A stretch of 64,000 nt of DNA from Karalla daura. Taxonomy: Eukaryota > Chordata > Actinopteri > Chaetodontiformes > Leiognathidae. The notes under the pieces are model-generated. The model made no database searches. It was not told where the DNA came from and saw only the letters and a list, made by a program, of their open reading frames with translations. The position numbers and the translations under genes were made by a program. This document shows positions 1 to 12,886 of the stretch, one piece after another. The stretch covers positions 4,376,036 through 4,440,035 of the forward strand of contig CM055191.1 in assembly GCA_029224185.1 (NCBI GenBank), in the 5' to 3' direction. Each line of letters begins with the position of its first letter. The first letter of the stretch is position 1.

Positions 1-13
1 CCAGAGGACTCAC

Positions 14-380
14 CCTCCCTCCTCATGCCTACTTTGAGGCACTTCTTGAGGCGGCAGTACTGGCACTGGTTGCGGTGGTGCTGGTCAATGGGACAGTCCC
101 GGTTCCCTCTGCAGGTGTAGGACAGGTTCCTCCTCACGGAGCGCTTGAAGAAGCTCTTGCAGCCCTCGCAGGTGAACTGGCCGTAGTGCTTCCCGCTGGA
201 CTTGTCCCCGCACACCATGCAGTCCACGTTGGGGATCTTGTCCCCGGACAGCGCGTCGTTCCCCGGCGTGGAGCCATTGGGGGTTCCCGGTCCCCCTCCG
301 GGCTCCTGGCCGCAGATCTGCAGCTGAGACCCCGGGTCTGCAGAAATGTTCTCTGGCCACTGGTTTACTACCATTGCCAT
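14..380 (-). CDS. nr2f5: COUP-TF family nuclear receptor, first coding exon (partial gene)
   Basis: This exon encodes the first 122 residues of an orphan nuclear receptor of the COUP-TF/NR2F group, a nuclear transcription factor that binds direct repeats of AGGTCA. It starts MAMVVNQW, the typical NR2F start, then a short Gly/Pro/Ser-rich A/B region (residues 9-50). The complete C4 zinc-finger domain follows: Cys54, 57, 71 and 74 in finger one, Cys90, 96, 106 and 109 in finger two, and P-box CEGCKS at 71-76. The exon ends after Arg-Glu plus one base at a GTGAGT donor (positions 8-13), where NR2F genes usually split. The A/B region, with ENISADPGSQLQ and STPGNDALSGDKIPNVDC, resembles the fish SVP46/nr2f5 type rather than nr2f1, nr2f2 or nr2f6. 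The ligand-binding domain lies beyond the left edge. The family call is very secure; the paralogue is probable. Confidence 0.93.
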
Positions 381-1318
381 GCTATCCCCAAACACTTTGG
401 CCTCTGATGTAAAACCGCAGAAGGAGTCCAGTGGTATTTGGGGGGCGGTTGTCAACCTTCACTGATCTGGTCTGATCTGAGGTGTCTCTATTGAACCAGG
501 TTCCTCTGTTCAGGATCCCTCTCTCTCTGTGAACATCTATCAAAGTTTCCAGCTGCAGCTGCAGTGAGGGACCAACATGATCGATGCGTCTGCGCGGTGC
601 CTGCTGCAACTCCGTGCGCTCCTCGCTGCGCACAAATCCATAAACACGCTGTTCTCCTGAGCGCAACCTCTGGGAAAGTCAGTCAGTCCGGGTGCGGGTT
701 GAGGAAAACTCAACCCTGTGCGACCTGTTGACGCTCTAACAAAGACGCGGTAACACGGGTATGTATGGTGTAATATGCGGTCTAGGACGCGTCGCTCCTG
801 TGCGTAATGTGCGCCTCCTGCTGCGGCTGTGTGTAGTCCAGAGAAGCTCCTGGAATCACTGCTCCAGTCCCGAGGACCTTCTCCGCTCCGTGTCCCTCTT
901 GCTCTCCTTCTGAGTGAAAGCGACGTCCGAGCGCGGTTTATTTCTGACGCGCGGATAAAACATCAGAGACGCTCAGGACGATCCGGGTATGTGTGTGTGC
1001 CCGTGTGTGTTTCTGCGTGTGTGTAAGTGTGTGCGTATGTGCGTGTGCTCCTCGTCCTCCGACAGTCTCTGCTTCAGTCTGAGGGACAAACACTCGGGCA
1101 GGCCGCCTCGTACGGCTGCAGCCCCCCCCACCACCTCCCAGAGGCGCTCCATATTAGGGCATAACTGCCAAATAAGGTCATAGCCACGCCCCCTCTGTGA
1201 GAGAGGTGGGAAAGCAAGGGTCGGTTCTGATTCGTCCATCGAAGTCTGGTAAAAAGTAAGATCGGGTCTGATTGGCTGGTGATTGACTAGAAAGCGTGTG
1301 AGTGACAGGAGACGTAGA
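381..1318 (-). promoter_or_regulatory. 5' leader and proximal upstream region of nr2f5
   Basis: About 0.9 kb immediately upstream of the nr2f5 start codon. It must contain leader sequence and probably the promoter, but I see no clear TATA box on the minus strand at a useful distance and cannot place the transcription start. Short open frames here have no recognisable protein features. The right end runs into a long GATA repeat. Confidence 0.4.
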
Positions 1319-1474
<156 letters not shown>

Positions 1475-2690
1475 TTTTCATGAACAATTTTGCACCGATT
1501 CACAGTCATCTGTCTTTGTAGTTTTGCAATGATTATTCATTTACCAACTCTACAACTGTTGCTACCTTGTGTAATATATGTGCAACCTTTTGTATCAATA
1601 TCTGTCTATATGTATCCATCTTTCAAATCTTAAAAGAAATGTCTTGTTTAATATTTACTATGCGATATCAATATTCACATTCCTGTGTAATGTATTAACC
1701 AGTGATGTAGTATCAATTGAAAATCTGTGCTCATACTATCTTATTCTAGGATGTTTTCAGGGTGGTTTAATGTCATGAATGCTGGAAATATATGAAGAAC
1801 TGGAGGTCGGAGTTCATCATCTGTTTAATCTCTGTCCTCTCTTCCATACTTGCATACTGGAGTTAAAAACCTCAATCTTAAAATTGCCCCCTCAAACCAA
1901 ACCAGGCAAAACATCCAGAAAAGACACATGAAGCAGGTGGAGGACAATGCATTTCTCAGCTGCGCAAAGTCAACAACGACACCTCAAGGTGCCAAAGTTG
2001 CCACAGCGTCCCTGAGTGGTTTACCAGGACGTGTTGGTTTTGTGGCCTTGTTGTGCGTCTGTGCACACAGAGGCCGCTGCGCTAATCAACAGTGACACTG
2101 TTGTTCTCTAATGGGGCTTTTTCCACGCCGAGAGCTGCGGGGACATGGTTATTCTCCCAGCTCAGCTCTTGATTTGTCAAGTGAAGGTAATTCCAACAAC
2201 ACTGCTGCCAGGGCGGAGGTGCAGGGGGTGCACGGGGTGCAGATTGTGCTGCATGGGTCCGAGGGCAGAGAAGTGATAATGTGTTTAGACACGCTCTCAC
2301 ACTTCCCTCTCAGTTCATTACGACTCCCCTGCGCCCCAGCTCACATTCAGACCAGCGCAGACAATAATACACATGTTACCGATGTGACACACGATAGGTC
2401 TGTAGCCCAGAAACAACTTCATCCCGCCATCAAAGTAACAATAACAACATTAATACTACTAATAAAAATGCTCCTCTTAAGAAGGGACATGTTAATTTAT
2501 AGATGCTTTTATCACTGTTAATGCTGATCTACATTCTTCAGACTACCAAAGGATTAGAGTTCAGTAGAGTAAGAACTAATACAAGAGACACATTTAAGAA
2601 GTTGTGAAGTGGAGATAGAAGGAGGAGGAAAAGGAGGAGGAGGAAGAATCCTGACTTTGCTTCTCCCTGAAAAGGAAAGAGACGCCTAAA
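1475..2690. other. Non-coding stretch between the GATA repeat and a TAAT-rich block
   Basis: No open frame here shows domain-like composition or plausible splice structure. The sequence is AT-rich to about 1.8 kb and of mixed composition after that. I see no RNA gene or recognisable mobile element. Confidence 0.5.
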
Positions 2691-3010
2691 AAAAGGACCA
2701 AACCGCCTGGGGCCGTGAGTTTGGCCCCGCGCTCGGCTTAATTGCTGTCACATGTAACCTTACCTGTCTGCCAATTAGCCCCATGACTCTCCATTAGGAG
2801 ACTCCATGAGCTGTAGGCCAGTGGCCAGGGGCTCCTCTGGGTTGGGGGCCTAATAATTAGAGTGTAATTCTATACAGCTGAGGCTTATGATGAATCTGAC
2901 CAGGGTTTCGCAGAGAAAAGGGGGTTAATTAAATGAGGATCAGCTTCAGATTTAGTAATGTGTGTGATGTCCAGCCCATTAATCCCTCAGTAAAGACAAT
3001 ACCCACGCTG
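2690..3010. promoter_or_regulatory. Candidate conserved non-coding element (TAAT/ATTA-rich)
   Basis: A compact block with many homeodomain cores: TTAATTGC, CCAATTAGCC, CCATTAGG, CTAATAATTAG, GTTAATTAAATG and CCATTAATCC. It has balanced composition and no simple repeats, unlike its flanks, which are AGG-rich on the left and AT/TG-rich on the right. This is typical of vertebrate developmental enhancers near COUP-TF genes. Conservation cannot be tested here. Confidence 0.35.
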
Positions 3011-3260
3011 ACATGTATGTGGTCACTCTTTGTTGGTATTTTCTTTTCTAGCTGCTGCTCACGAGTGTCACTGAGCGGGAGGGAAAAATGAACATGACAT
3101 CATGAATATTTTAACTATTGCTCAGAGGTTTAAAGTTTAAAGTTACTGAGCAAACTTCCACATTACTTTTAATACTGAGCAGAGCAGTGTTTCCCTCACA
3201 GATTTAAAATGCCGCTCAACCAAAGAAACAGACAGGAATAGCAAGAATTAAGGTTTTTAC

Positions 3261-3263
3261 ATA

Positions 3264-3294
<31 letters not shown>
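3261..3294. repeat. (TG)n(TA)n microsatellite
   Basis: A TG run passing directly into a TA run. Confidence 0.95.
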
Positions 3295-3639
3295 CAGACT
3301 ATGATGTGTGAACACATGTTTATCTAATTTTATTCAAGTATAACCAATACAAACAAAATAAAAACAATTAAAACAAAGTAAAACATTTTAAAGAAGCCTC
3401 TCCACTGGGCTGGGCAATACAGATATGATATGTAACTCAATCAGATATTCACTAAAGAATACCATGGGATATATTAACAAGCAGCATATGGGAAGAAAGG
3501 TAAACTGCAATGCCAATAAATGTCAATGATGAAAAAAAGAGAGAAATAAATAAAAAGTCAGTCTCTTTGGTAAACTATGAAATAAAAATTAAAGTGAGTT
3601 CATAAAACATTTTCTTCTCTTTGAGCAGAAACAGATGTT

Positions 3640-3860
3640 GTTAGTTGAAACAGTCGACATGATTTGACACCCCTAGTGGTGAGGTTGCAGACTGCATGTT
3701 GAAGGCAGTGTGACGTGGTGGTTCTATGGAAACAAAGAGTTCAATAAGGTAACAAAACACAACAATTCTTGTCATAGTGTATACAAATTCAACACTTACG
3801 AATTACTAACAGAATACTAATGGATCTTATGTTTCCGTGTCTGCTAATAGAAGCCTACTC
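3640..3860. mobile_element. Degenerate interspersed repeat, teleost type
   Basis: Contains the phrases ACCCCTAGTGGTGAGGTTGCA, CTATGGAAACAAAGAGTTCA and TCTGCTAATAGA in an order I associate with an abundant, unclassified percomorph interspersed repeat. No coding capacity, target-site duplication or terminal repeat is evident. The identification is from memory of the pattern and is only moderate. Confidence 0.4.
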
Positions 3861-4640
3861 ATCCTCCATACGCATGCTTTGTCTTACTGGTTTGGAATCA
3901 CATGCTCTCGAACAAAAGCAGTGTCATTCACAGCTCCAGCTGTGCTTGTCACACAGGAGAGCTGTAGATATTGTCACTCTTCACTGACATCACAAGTGTA
4001 TCGGGAGGGGATTTCCTCTTTGCTGAGAGGACACATTTCTGTGCACACGCATGTGAGTATTTCTGGATGAGTGAAAAGACCACAGGTCTCTCCTTCAAGA
4101 GGCGTTATCATATAAAACAGCTCTGGAGATGTGAAGATTTTAAAGTCTGACCCCAGCTCAAGATCTTCACCTGATTGTGCCGAGCTTTTGCTGATGTCCA
4201 AGGCCTCTGCTCAGGAAGTTCAGACACTGAAATTTTCAGCTTTCTCTTCACGTTATACCCTCACACCCCATCGAATCTCGACACAAACTCAGGGAACAGA
4301 TTGCCGCTTGCATTTGATGCTCTGTGATGGATGGCTGCACCAACTGGTGCGGGAGGCTCTGACACACGAGGGTGTCAGGATGGGGGCAAGGGGTGGTAAA
4401 CATGACCGCACCGGATGGCCTAGGAAATGCAGAGGCCACTGGTTTTCCTGTTAATTTATGGACGGCCTGACAACACCGTAGCCCACAATGCAATGCTCCG
4501 CCTCGGCCGCTGCCGAACATGATCCCATTGAGGAAAGGAGCCATCAAGTGAGCAGGTATGCAACCTGAGCATGTTACTGAAATAGAAATTCAAAGCTAAG
4601 AATGACATGTTTGTTAGCATGTGTGTGCGTGCATGCATGC

Positions 4641-4656
4641 GTGTGTGTGTCTGTGT

Positions 4657-4693
<37 letters not shown>
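4641..4693. repeat. (GT)n microsatellite
   Basis: GT run with two CT interruptions near its left end. Confidence 0.97.
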
Positions 4694-4696
<3 letters not shown>

Positions 4697-5027
4697 CCAT
4701 GTTTTGTGTGACCCCTGCTCAGATACTATCTACACACTTTTGTGCTCAGTAGAGGTTAATCGCCGTTGCTCTTGGTTTGGAAAGCCTCACTGATGGATGG
4801 ACAAGAGGGAGAATTATCAAAAATGTGCGAGCGCGTGTGCTTGAAGTGTGAGCGCGTGCGCAGCAAAGAAACTGATCGAGAAGCAAAGAAGCGACTGAGG
4901 TTTAACTTAAATGATAGCATCTGAATCTCCTCCGGGGACACTGATGAAGAACTGCAGGGAACTTCCTCTCTGGCCGAGCACATTGCAATTAAACTCTCAT
5001 CATGCAGGAGTCAATGGCCACACATTT

Positions 5028-5029
<2 letters not shown>

Positions 5030-5072
<43 letters not shown>
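5030..5072. repeat. (CA)n microsatellite
   Basis: Uninterrupted CA dinucleotide run. Confidence 0.98.
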
Positions 5073-5073
<1 letters not shown>

Positions 5074-5119
5074 CGGTGAGCAAATGTGTGAGGGTGTTTA
5101 CTCACTGCTGAGAATCAGA

Positions 5120-5640
5120 GCAGAGAGTTTCTGAAAGTCAGCGCGTTTCCTTTGGCCGATTGGGGTTGATTAAGAGGTTAACTGCAGAAAGCCATGGCGT
5201 CTTTAAGGGAGATTTATCTGTTCCTGCTCTGACCCCTCGGGGGTAGCTTCCCTCACCCCCCAGTGTCCCCAGGATTTATTTAGTTATTTGTTTATCTGTT
5301 GGAAAGGGGTCAGCCTTTTCTCCGTGCTACGTCCCAGCCCTGTTTGTGCATCTCACAGCCATTTTTCATCTGGTTTCTTGTGGGATTATGGCGCTGGGTC
5401 CATTTGCTGACGAAGCGAAGAGGACACGAGCCCAGGCCCCGCCGTGTCTCCTGACCTCTGACATTTGGCAGCGATACGCTCCCAAAATTGGTTATTTTCA
5501 TTTAACACGTATTTTGCTATCTGTTCAACTTTGGCCCCCATTTGGAGGAATTATGGTGTTTTCCTAATTGCTTCCTGACAGTTTTAATTCAGTTGCATTT
5601 TAATTTATGGCCTTTTATTTCCTATTTTTACACAATTTCA
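5120..5640. promoter_or_regulatory. Candidate conserved non-coding block
   Basis: A repeat-free block of mixed composition with motifs such as GGTTGATTAAGAGGTTAAC, TTTATTTAGTTATTTG and CCTAATTGCTTCC. Its look differs from the low-complexity flanks. Open frames across it have no protein-like features. Proposed as a regulatory block on composition and position only. Confidence 0.28.
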
Positions 5641-6493
5641 TTCATGTGCTTGCGTCTGTTACACAAAGACGGTGAGCTATAGTTTACAACTCTGACAGAA
5701 GGAACTTTAGTTTATCATTTTCTCACAGGAAAATGTACAACCTTTCCCAGATAACATGTAAAAAAAAAACATCATCAATTCGCATCACAAAAGTATTATT
5801 GCAACTCATCATCTTGTGTTTATTTGCTTTTGCTGTTTAGATTCATCAGTGTCAGAACATTGAAACCGTTTCTGAGAAGTGATTTATTTATTTACTTATT
5901 TAAATTATTTACTTTCAGCCTTACTGGAAGAGGCCTGCAAAAAATGTTAATAATATTAATTACAGAGCTGTTGAAATAGATCAACACTTTTTGAAAAAAA
6001 CGAAAACAAAACAAAAGCAGATCAGTCATTTCATGAGAGATGAAATTAAGTGTGTTGCACCGTCAGACGGCGTCTCCAAAACCAAACTCGTCCACGTAAA
6101 AATCCTCAAGTGATCGCCAGTGCTCACTATCTCTCAAAATGTCACACACACGCTCGCCCGGCCGCACGTCCTCTCACACCTCTTGTGTAAGGAGGTTTTG
6201 TCGCTGTTAAGAGGCGGCGGGGCCTTTCGCTGCGCTGAGGCGGGGGTGCAGGGCGAGGCGGTGGGGGCTATACAGGGAATGCTATGTGGCTTGCATGACC
6301 TGACATGTCTCTGAAGCTGGAGGGGGTCTCGACCTTTGACCCAGGGCTCCAAAACTAGGAAGATGAAAAAAGGGGATAGGGTGGGAGGGTTTCGCCTCTA
6401 AACAAGGGCTTCTGTTTCGACCACTCCAGGAATGTCAGTTCCATAAAAAGATGCCTACAGAGAGAAAGAGACAGAAGACAGAGAAGAAGAGAA

Positions 6494-6723
<230 letters not shown>

Positions 6724-8387
6724 TTGTTTCCATCACAACTGCTCTGCACCAAACTCTGCATTAAACATTTGTAATGTGTAAAATGTATATAAATGTTTAA
6801 TATAAATGCAATAACTATAAATCTAGGTGCTGAATACCTGCAGACACATCCTGCCTCGTTCTCTCAGCTCTGGTCAAACTGCTGCGATCACAGACTGTCA
6901 GGCGTTCTGCCTGTGACCAAAGCACTTAACCAAGCGTTGTGTTCTGCAGGGCAGACTCCTATTCCCCTCCCGCCCTCCTCCACCTTCACAATGCAACGTT
7001 TACTACCATTTTTTACTCCAAACTGCGGTCATGCGATCAGGCAATAAATTAACCTCTGGACCCAGGCTGAAGGCTGAGCCCTTGTGACTGGGAGAGCGGC
7101 TGCAGCAGAACAGTGTTGACGCTGCACGGCAGGGGTCGAGTCAGGAGATAACCTTGTTTTTCACAACGTCTTCCTGGTCTTGGACTGAAGTCTGGATGAG
7201 TACCCGGTGCAAACCCGGAGAAAGCCTGTAATCTGTTCCCCCTGCAGAGCGCGGCCTGACAAGCCAGTGCGTCTCAGGGAACTCGTGTCTCCAGACAGAT
7301 GTCATCTTCGTGTGTGCGCGGGCTGTGATAAGGAGGCCAGTAAAAATTAGGCAACGTGAGAGTTCAGCATAGAGAGGTTTGAGATAGTGAAGGCTGTTGT
7401 GACTCATCTTGAAGTGGCTCCTAAGTGGGTTGAACGGTCTCCAGATCTGTCTGGAGGGGACTACATTGAGTGTGTGTGAACATAAAATGCAAATATTTCA
7501 GTGTTGTTTTTGTTGTCAGTAGTGTTGAACAGTTACACACATGTTCCCCGTTTCCCCAGTATAGTGTACTGGTTTCAGGTTTCCTCATCACGCTTGTGTA
7601 AGTTGCATATTGCACCAGGATTAGCTCTTGTGATGTCACATGCACATCCATGACTTCAAATCAGACTGGAGGCGATCCCAGAGAAGCTTTTCCATCTCAG
7701 CGTCAAACTCCACAATTCAGTTCAGCTTCATTTAAAGTGGCCGCAAATACTATCTCTGCACATATCAGCATTAGAGCCGTTCAGCCCCAAATTCTTTATT
7801 AAACAGAAATAAAACTAACATATGAGGAAGTGTGTGGTGCGGACCTCCTTTAAATAGGCAGAAACCTCGAGCACAGTGATGCTCAAACATCCAAGACAAA
7901 ATGTGTCCGAGACCAGGAAGATTGGTAGTATCTTCATGTAGCAGCCTGGGCTCTCACGGCCCCATCACCTGAAGTGATAATAATATAGACAGATCAGCTT
8001 TCTTCTCTTCACCTTTGGCTGAGGTCCAGGTGAAATTGACAACTGGTCTACAAGCATCTTGATGGTGATTTTGATGAAAGGTCAGAGGAGCTAACTTGTT
8101 CCTCCAGATTCTATTTGTGGATCATGAATCCCTATTGACTGTGCCAGCAGCTAATCAGAGGCTCATATAGGGTTTTCAGAATCGCCTCGGACCGATCGTA
8201 ACCTCTGATTGGATCAGTCCTAATCCTGCAGTCTGACGTCCCTCTGATGGAATTTCCACAGGCCTACCATCTGATGGTAATTGCATGACCCGAGAGATAC
8301 CCATGCATGTGACATGAGGATATCCTCTGTGCTGACACTCGACTTTGCTGTCCGGTTGCTGCGCAGCACAACACACAGCATATACAA
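6724..8387. other. Non-coding stretch without recognised features
   Basis: Short open frames on both strands lack domains, and none is flanked by convincing splice sites. I see no tRNA, transposon gene or long repeat. Confidence 0.45.
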
Positions 8388-8409
8388 CCCCCCCCCCCCC
8401 CCCCCCCCC
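8388..8409. repeat. Poly-C tract of 22 bases
   Basis: An uninterrupted C homopolymer, which is rare at this length. The complementary G tract could form a G-quadruplex. It may also be an assembly-sensitive site. Confidence 0.95.
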
Positions 8410-8781
8410 AACCCAAAATCCTGCACCCAAGTTGAAGCGACCCTGCTGCAGCCCCTGAACGTCTATGCACTTCAGCCGTCCAGGTCCAGTCCTGGAGCCT
8501 GTCCTCTGACTGCTAAACGTGTGCAGGGGTGGAAAAAGGCCAAATTCCCCTCCCTGCAGTTAAAATCTCAGACGGTGGTCTTTAACGCATACTCCCACTC
8601 CCACTCCCTCCCTCCCGCACTCCCAATAAAAAACTCTGACCAACAGTTGACCTTTTGCACGGCCCCCTTCTCCACTGCTCCCTTCTTCCCTCTCTTTCTC
8701 CTTCTCCTCCGTCCTTCTGTCCTCCTGCTCCGGCACAGCGGCCCGAGCCAGGGCCAATAGGAACCAGCAGCTGCAGGGGAA

Positions 8782-8850
8782 GAGAGAGATAGAGAGAGAG
8801 AGAGTTGGGGTTTTTTGGGTTGGGCAGAAGAGAGGGAGGGAGGGAGGGAG
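8782..8850. repeat. Purine-rich low-complexity tract (GA then GGGA)
   Basis: GA repeats near 8782-8804, then a G-rich spacer and four to five GGGA units near 8830-8850. Confidence 0.85.
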
Positions 8851-9112
8851 GAGTAGGGGGTGTCAGGGTCAAGGGGGGTCACAGCACTGGTAAAGTCATC
8901 GCAGGGGCTCCGCTGCGGGGGCATCGCTTCCCCCTTCAAAGGCTGCGCGGTGACGTCCGTGCACCCCCTGCACCCCTTCTACTCTTCCACCCCCCCACCT
9001 CTCACTCCCTCGCGGCCCCCTCTGGCCCTGCTGTTCCCTGGCTCTCAGGGGTCAAGACAGCCGAGGGTTAATAAAGTGATACCAGGTGTTGGCCAGAGAG
9101 CAGAACTTTTTT

Positions 9113-9146
9113 TCTTCCTCTTCTTCTTCTTCTTCTTCTTCTCCTC
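9113..9146. repeat. (TTC)n microsatellite
   Basis: About ten CTT/TTC units. They create artificial poly-Ser or poly-Phe frames. Confidence 0.95.
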
Positions 9147-9926
9147 TCTTAACTCCCACCAGCAGCAAAACTGTGGGCCCCCCATTTCACACCACTGAAT
9201 CCTGCTGGGACATCGGGCCTGGGAGGGGTTGTGTGGCCCCGCACGTCAGAGCAAAAACAAGCCTCAGGTAGCAGTGCAGGACATGCCCTCTCTGTGTTTG
9301 TGTGCATATGTAAATGTCGCCTGTTTCCTGGAAATGTGTGTGTTTGCACGTGGAGCCGGGTGCACACAAAACTCCCACCTCAAGCAGAGGTTGGTAAGAT
9401 GGCAGCGAGCTGAATGGCATCAGAGCTGTAAGGGGCCTCCGGAACAATACAGGGTTAACCGACCCAACAAAGTGGCCGATTATGTCTCATTGGAGGCACC
9501 TTGGAAGCCAAAAGATCCCAAATCCCCACCACTGTCGGTCGCCCGGATCAGTGGACACACAAACAGAGATGGGGGGGGGGGTGTGGGGGTGATGGCAGGC
9601 TTTAGCACTGTGCAAAGAGTCTTGGTGGTTTCTTCTCTGGACCACTAAAAAAGAGGAGGCTGAATGGCTGCACAGATCAAACCCAGTGAAAGGGAACCAT
9701 TGTGGTGAGAGCAAACGGCCTCTGACAACGAGCAAAGAGCAAACAGAAAGAAGCCGTCGGCAAGTGAGTGCGAGCACCGAAAAGATGCTGAAATTAACAA
9801 GAGGTAAAGTGTGTGTGTGCACAAGTGTGAAAAAGTGTGTGAGTTTGATCATGTGCACGCAAACATAAGTTGGGCAAAAAAACACCAGCGACTCGCCTCC
9901 GATGCCCACTCCAACCTGCTAATGAA

Positions 9927-9954
<28 letters not shown>
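9927..9954. repeat. (GT)n microsatellite
   Basis: Short uninterrupted GT run immediately left of a TAAT-rich block. Confidence 0.95.
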
Positions 9955-9957
<3 letters not shown>

Positions 9958-9964
9958 GGGGGTG

Positions 9965-10230
9965 TCCTAATTAACGCTAATTAACATCAACGACAAGTCG
10001 GGGCCATTAGTCCGGCTAATCCCCCGTTTACATTTTCCCCTCTTGCAGGAACCCTGCTGGCCAATTCTTACCCAGTCACAGAAAGGACGCTTTGTTAACG
10101 CGCCGGGCATCAAAGATTCAAAATGAGTCGCCTCCATTAAGGCCTGAGAGTCGGTCCTGATCCGAACACTCGGCTCAAACAGCCCGGGGAGAGGAAGACG
10201 GGAGGGGCGGGGGGTCAAGCCCCACGTTTA
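9965..10230. promoter_or_regulatory. Candidate conserved non-coding element
   Basis: Begins with two CTAATTAAC-type homeodomain motifs spaced about 12 bp apart, followed by CCATTAG, GGCTAATCC (a bicoid/OTX-type core), GTTAACGCG and CCATTAAGG. Composition is balanced and repeat-free. A regulatory role is inferred from motif density and the position upstream of nr2f5. Confidence 0.33.
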
Positions 10231-10399
10231 GACGGCTCCATCCGATCCATCAATGACTTGTTTGCACTCCTTCATGATCCCTGCCCATGTCAAAAAAAGA
10301 GGGACAAACTACACCATAGCTTGAATGGGGGAGTAAAGGATCTGATACAGTAGAGAGTTCTTGATTGTATAGCATATTTCTTGTTTTTTTTAACTGTCT

Positions 10400-11820
10400 T
10401 CTTCCCATGTGGAAGAGGAAGCAAAGCGAGTAGAAAGTGTGTAAAGCACATGCAGGTGCTGGTGCGACCAGATGTAAGAGAAGCTCTGCCACTTTTAGAA
10501 ATGCAAAACTAATGGAGGCTGTGAACAAGGAAGTCCTAAATATACATCCACAGTGTGCATGTGCACACTATGCACATTACGCTACAAGAAACATAACCAA
10601 AAGATTGTGTTTTTTTGAATCACTTCAAGGAGCATTTTACCAGATTTACACCTCTCATTATTTGCTCTCTGAGAACAGATTTGTATGCTCCTCAGCAGCT
10701 ATGGAGTTATATAAATGTGAAGACAAATACTTGACAGAAAGTTTGAACTGCATTGTGGGAGATGTAGGCCACTAAAGGTCAGGATAGTTTCTGCTTTTCT
10801 GTTCCTGACTTGTTTATCATTGTTTGGCCAAATGTGACAAACCAATGAGAGCTTTCTATTGTGTTTTCTAGTGTGCATGCACTGCAAAGTATTCTCAAAC
10901 ATACTTTTTTTTTTTTTTGGATCATGTCTGCAAACTGCAAAGTGGAAGTAGGTGTCCTGTAAAAAAGAGTCAGCACTGTTAGGTTTCTCTCATCCATTCT
11001 GTTTGTGATTCTCATGGCTGAAGGCTTTCCTCCAATAGAGAGATTGTCGATATCACATGCATCATTTTACTCATATTTCCCCGCAGTCAGAGCTGGTATC
11101 TGTGGATGTTTGTATTAACCAGTGCCCGCTGGCTGGGTTGCTATAGGGTTAAATTGATTTGCATACACTGTGTGCATACAACATTTATTCTTTGAGACTT
11201 CACTGACGTTTTGACCCCGTTTTGTCCGCAGAAAACAGCCAATGAGACAGAGAGAGGACGCCTTGTTCTGCAGAGCTGCAGTCATAGCTGCACAGTCAAA
11301 GTACAGCACTTCCTCTGCCCACCACGACAAACCACGGAAACCGCAAAGCGCCACAGGCACAAATCCACACTTCACGTATTGTGGAGCGGAGTATACGGCA
11401 AAGCAAGCGTCATGAGGGAGTCGGCCAGTTTTCTGTCACATTAAACCAGCTGACAAAGAGCATTTACAGTGATTTCTCTATAATCAGACCTAGAACTGTG
11501 CTTCAAGTGTTCAAGTGAATTGACTGTGCGTCTGAAATCTCAGGGTTGTGAATTCAAAGTCCTCGAGACACAACCCAGGAGCTGCGCAGCCATTAAGTAT
11601 CTGTCTTTTGTGTTTAATCGCCTCGGCAGCGAAACACCGAGTGAAGTAATTCCCCACGGAGTCGACACCTCCTTCCCTTCACTCCCTCTCTTCAGTTGTC
11701 ATGTAACATTATCATCCCGACAGAAACTTTTACATCATGCGCAGCATAAATCACTCCCCGTTTTTCACTCCTCTCGTTATCCTCCAGAATGTTTCCTATA
11801 CTTGCTCGACCGCCTCAGCT
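10400..11820. other. Non-coding stretch, possibly with old repeat relics
   Basis: Holds only short frames without domains. A phrase near 10,750 (GCATTGTGGGAGATGTAG) resembles text found in fish interspersed repeats, but I cannot define its borders. No RNA gene seen. Confidence 0.35.
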
Positions 11821-12240
11821 TTTTCTTTCTTTTTTTTTCCAGCCTTTGCTTTTTTACGCTTTGGAAAGTAAATACAATAAATTCCAGCACATGGCCCGAG
11901 CCGGGGTGTTGTGTTATTTTTCGGCACCGCGGGTAAGCACAATAGAAACACAGCTGTGGTGATCAGTCCGAGGCTCCCCGGGAGCCACCGGGGGCCCGGA
12001 GCACATGTTCGTTAATGATCAGTTACAAAGGCCACAATGGAGCCGCAGCTCGCTGAGGTCTGTACTCCTTTGCATCTGAAACCATTTGAATGACTGCGCC
12101 TTCTGCTAAATGTTTAAACCCGGGACGCGTCTCTTGGATTGATTGCGGTCGAGTCGACAGTTTCAACTCTGAGTGAAGGAGGTTTGTCCTGGTTAGTTAG
12201 AGACGCCAGTCAGCGAGGAGCTTTGTAACCGCTTGTCAGG
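11820..12240. promoter_or_regulatory. Candidate conserved non-coding block with SOX-like sites
   Basis: Repeat-free block that includes TTACAAAGGCCACAATGG (two SOX-type cores), TTCGTTAATGATCAG and CCTTTGCATCTG, with GC-rich islands around 11,970-12,000. It stands out from the AT-rich text on its right. Function is inferred only. Confidence 0.3.
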
Positions 12241-12886
12241 AATTACAGGCCACTCATTTTTTAAAAGTTTCAAACTCTATGTTTAATGCACGTTTCGTCC
12301 GTTCCTTCTTTTTTTTGTGGCAGTCCTAAAACAAGCATTATCTAACTAATACTCATCACTTCTCCTGCCCTGTTGAAGGAGGCCGGCGCTTTGATCCCGC
12401 AGCTCTGTTTGAACTCACTTTGTCACTCAGGTTTTTTACTGTCAGGATGATTCACACTCATCCTCACAGGAGCAACTCATGATCACAAACAACCCCAAAC
12501 TGACTGTCAGCATCCAAGTAAAAGACAGACCAGTAAGAAAAATGATATATTTTTTTTATTCATTTTTTATTTTTAACAAATCCTGACAGGTTTCAAAGCT
12601 CCTGTCTGACAAACGGCCCAAAAATGGATCTGAAGCATTTTTGGAATAGATGTCTTTCAGCTGCGGACGACGTGACACTGAGGTCAAGGTGTTAAGGTGT
12701 TGCCTTATGATGGGTGAGCCTCCTCCAAACGACTCCCACAAAGCAGTAAACATCAAGCGAGCGCTCCAAATGTTCGCAGCACTAAAGCTGCAGCGAGAGC
12801 TTTTAAAAAACAGAGCCAGGCCGGCTCACACATAAACACATATCTGAGCAGGCCAAGCACATGCACACATGTGTGTGTCTCTCGGT

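Noticed and set aside
85..360. 91-codon minus-strand frame over the nuclear receptor exon
   Set aside because: Wrong frame; the true frame starts at 380 and encodes the zinc fingers.
8281..8760. 159-codon plus-strand proline-containing frame
   Set aside because: Its central proline run is the poly-C tract; no recognisable protein features.
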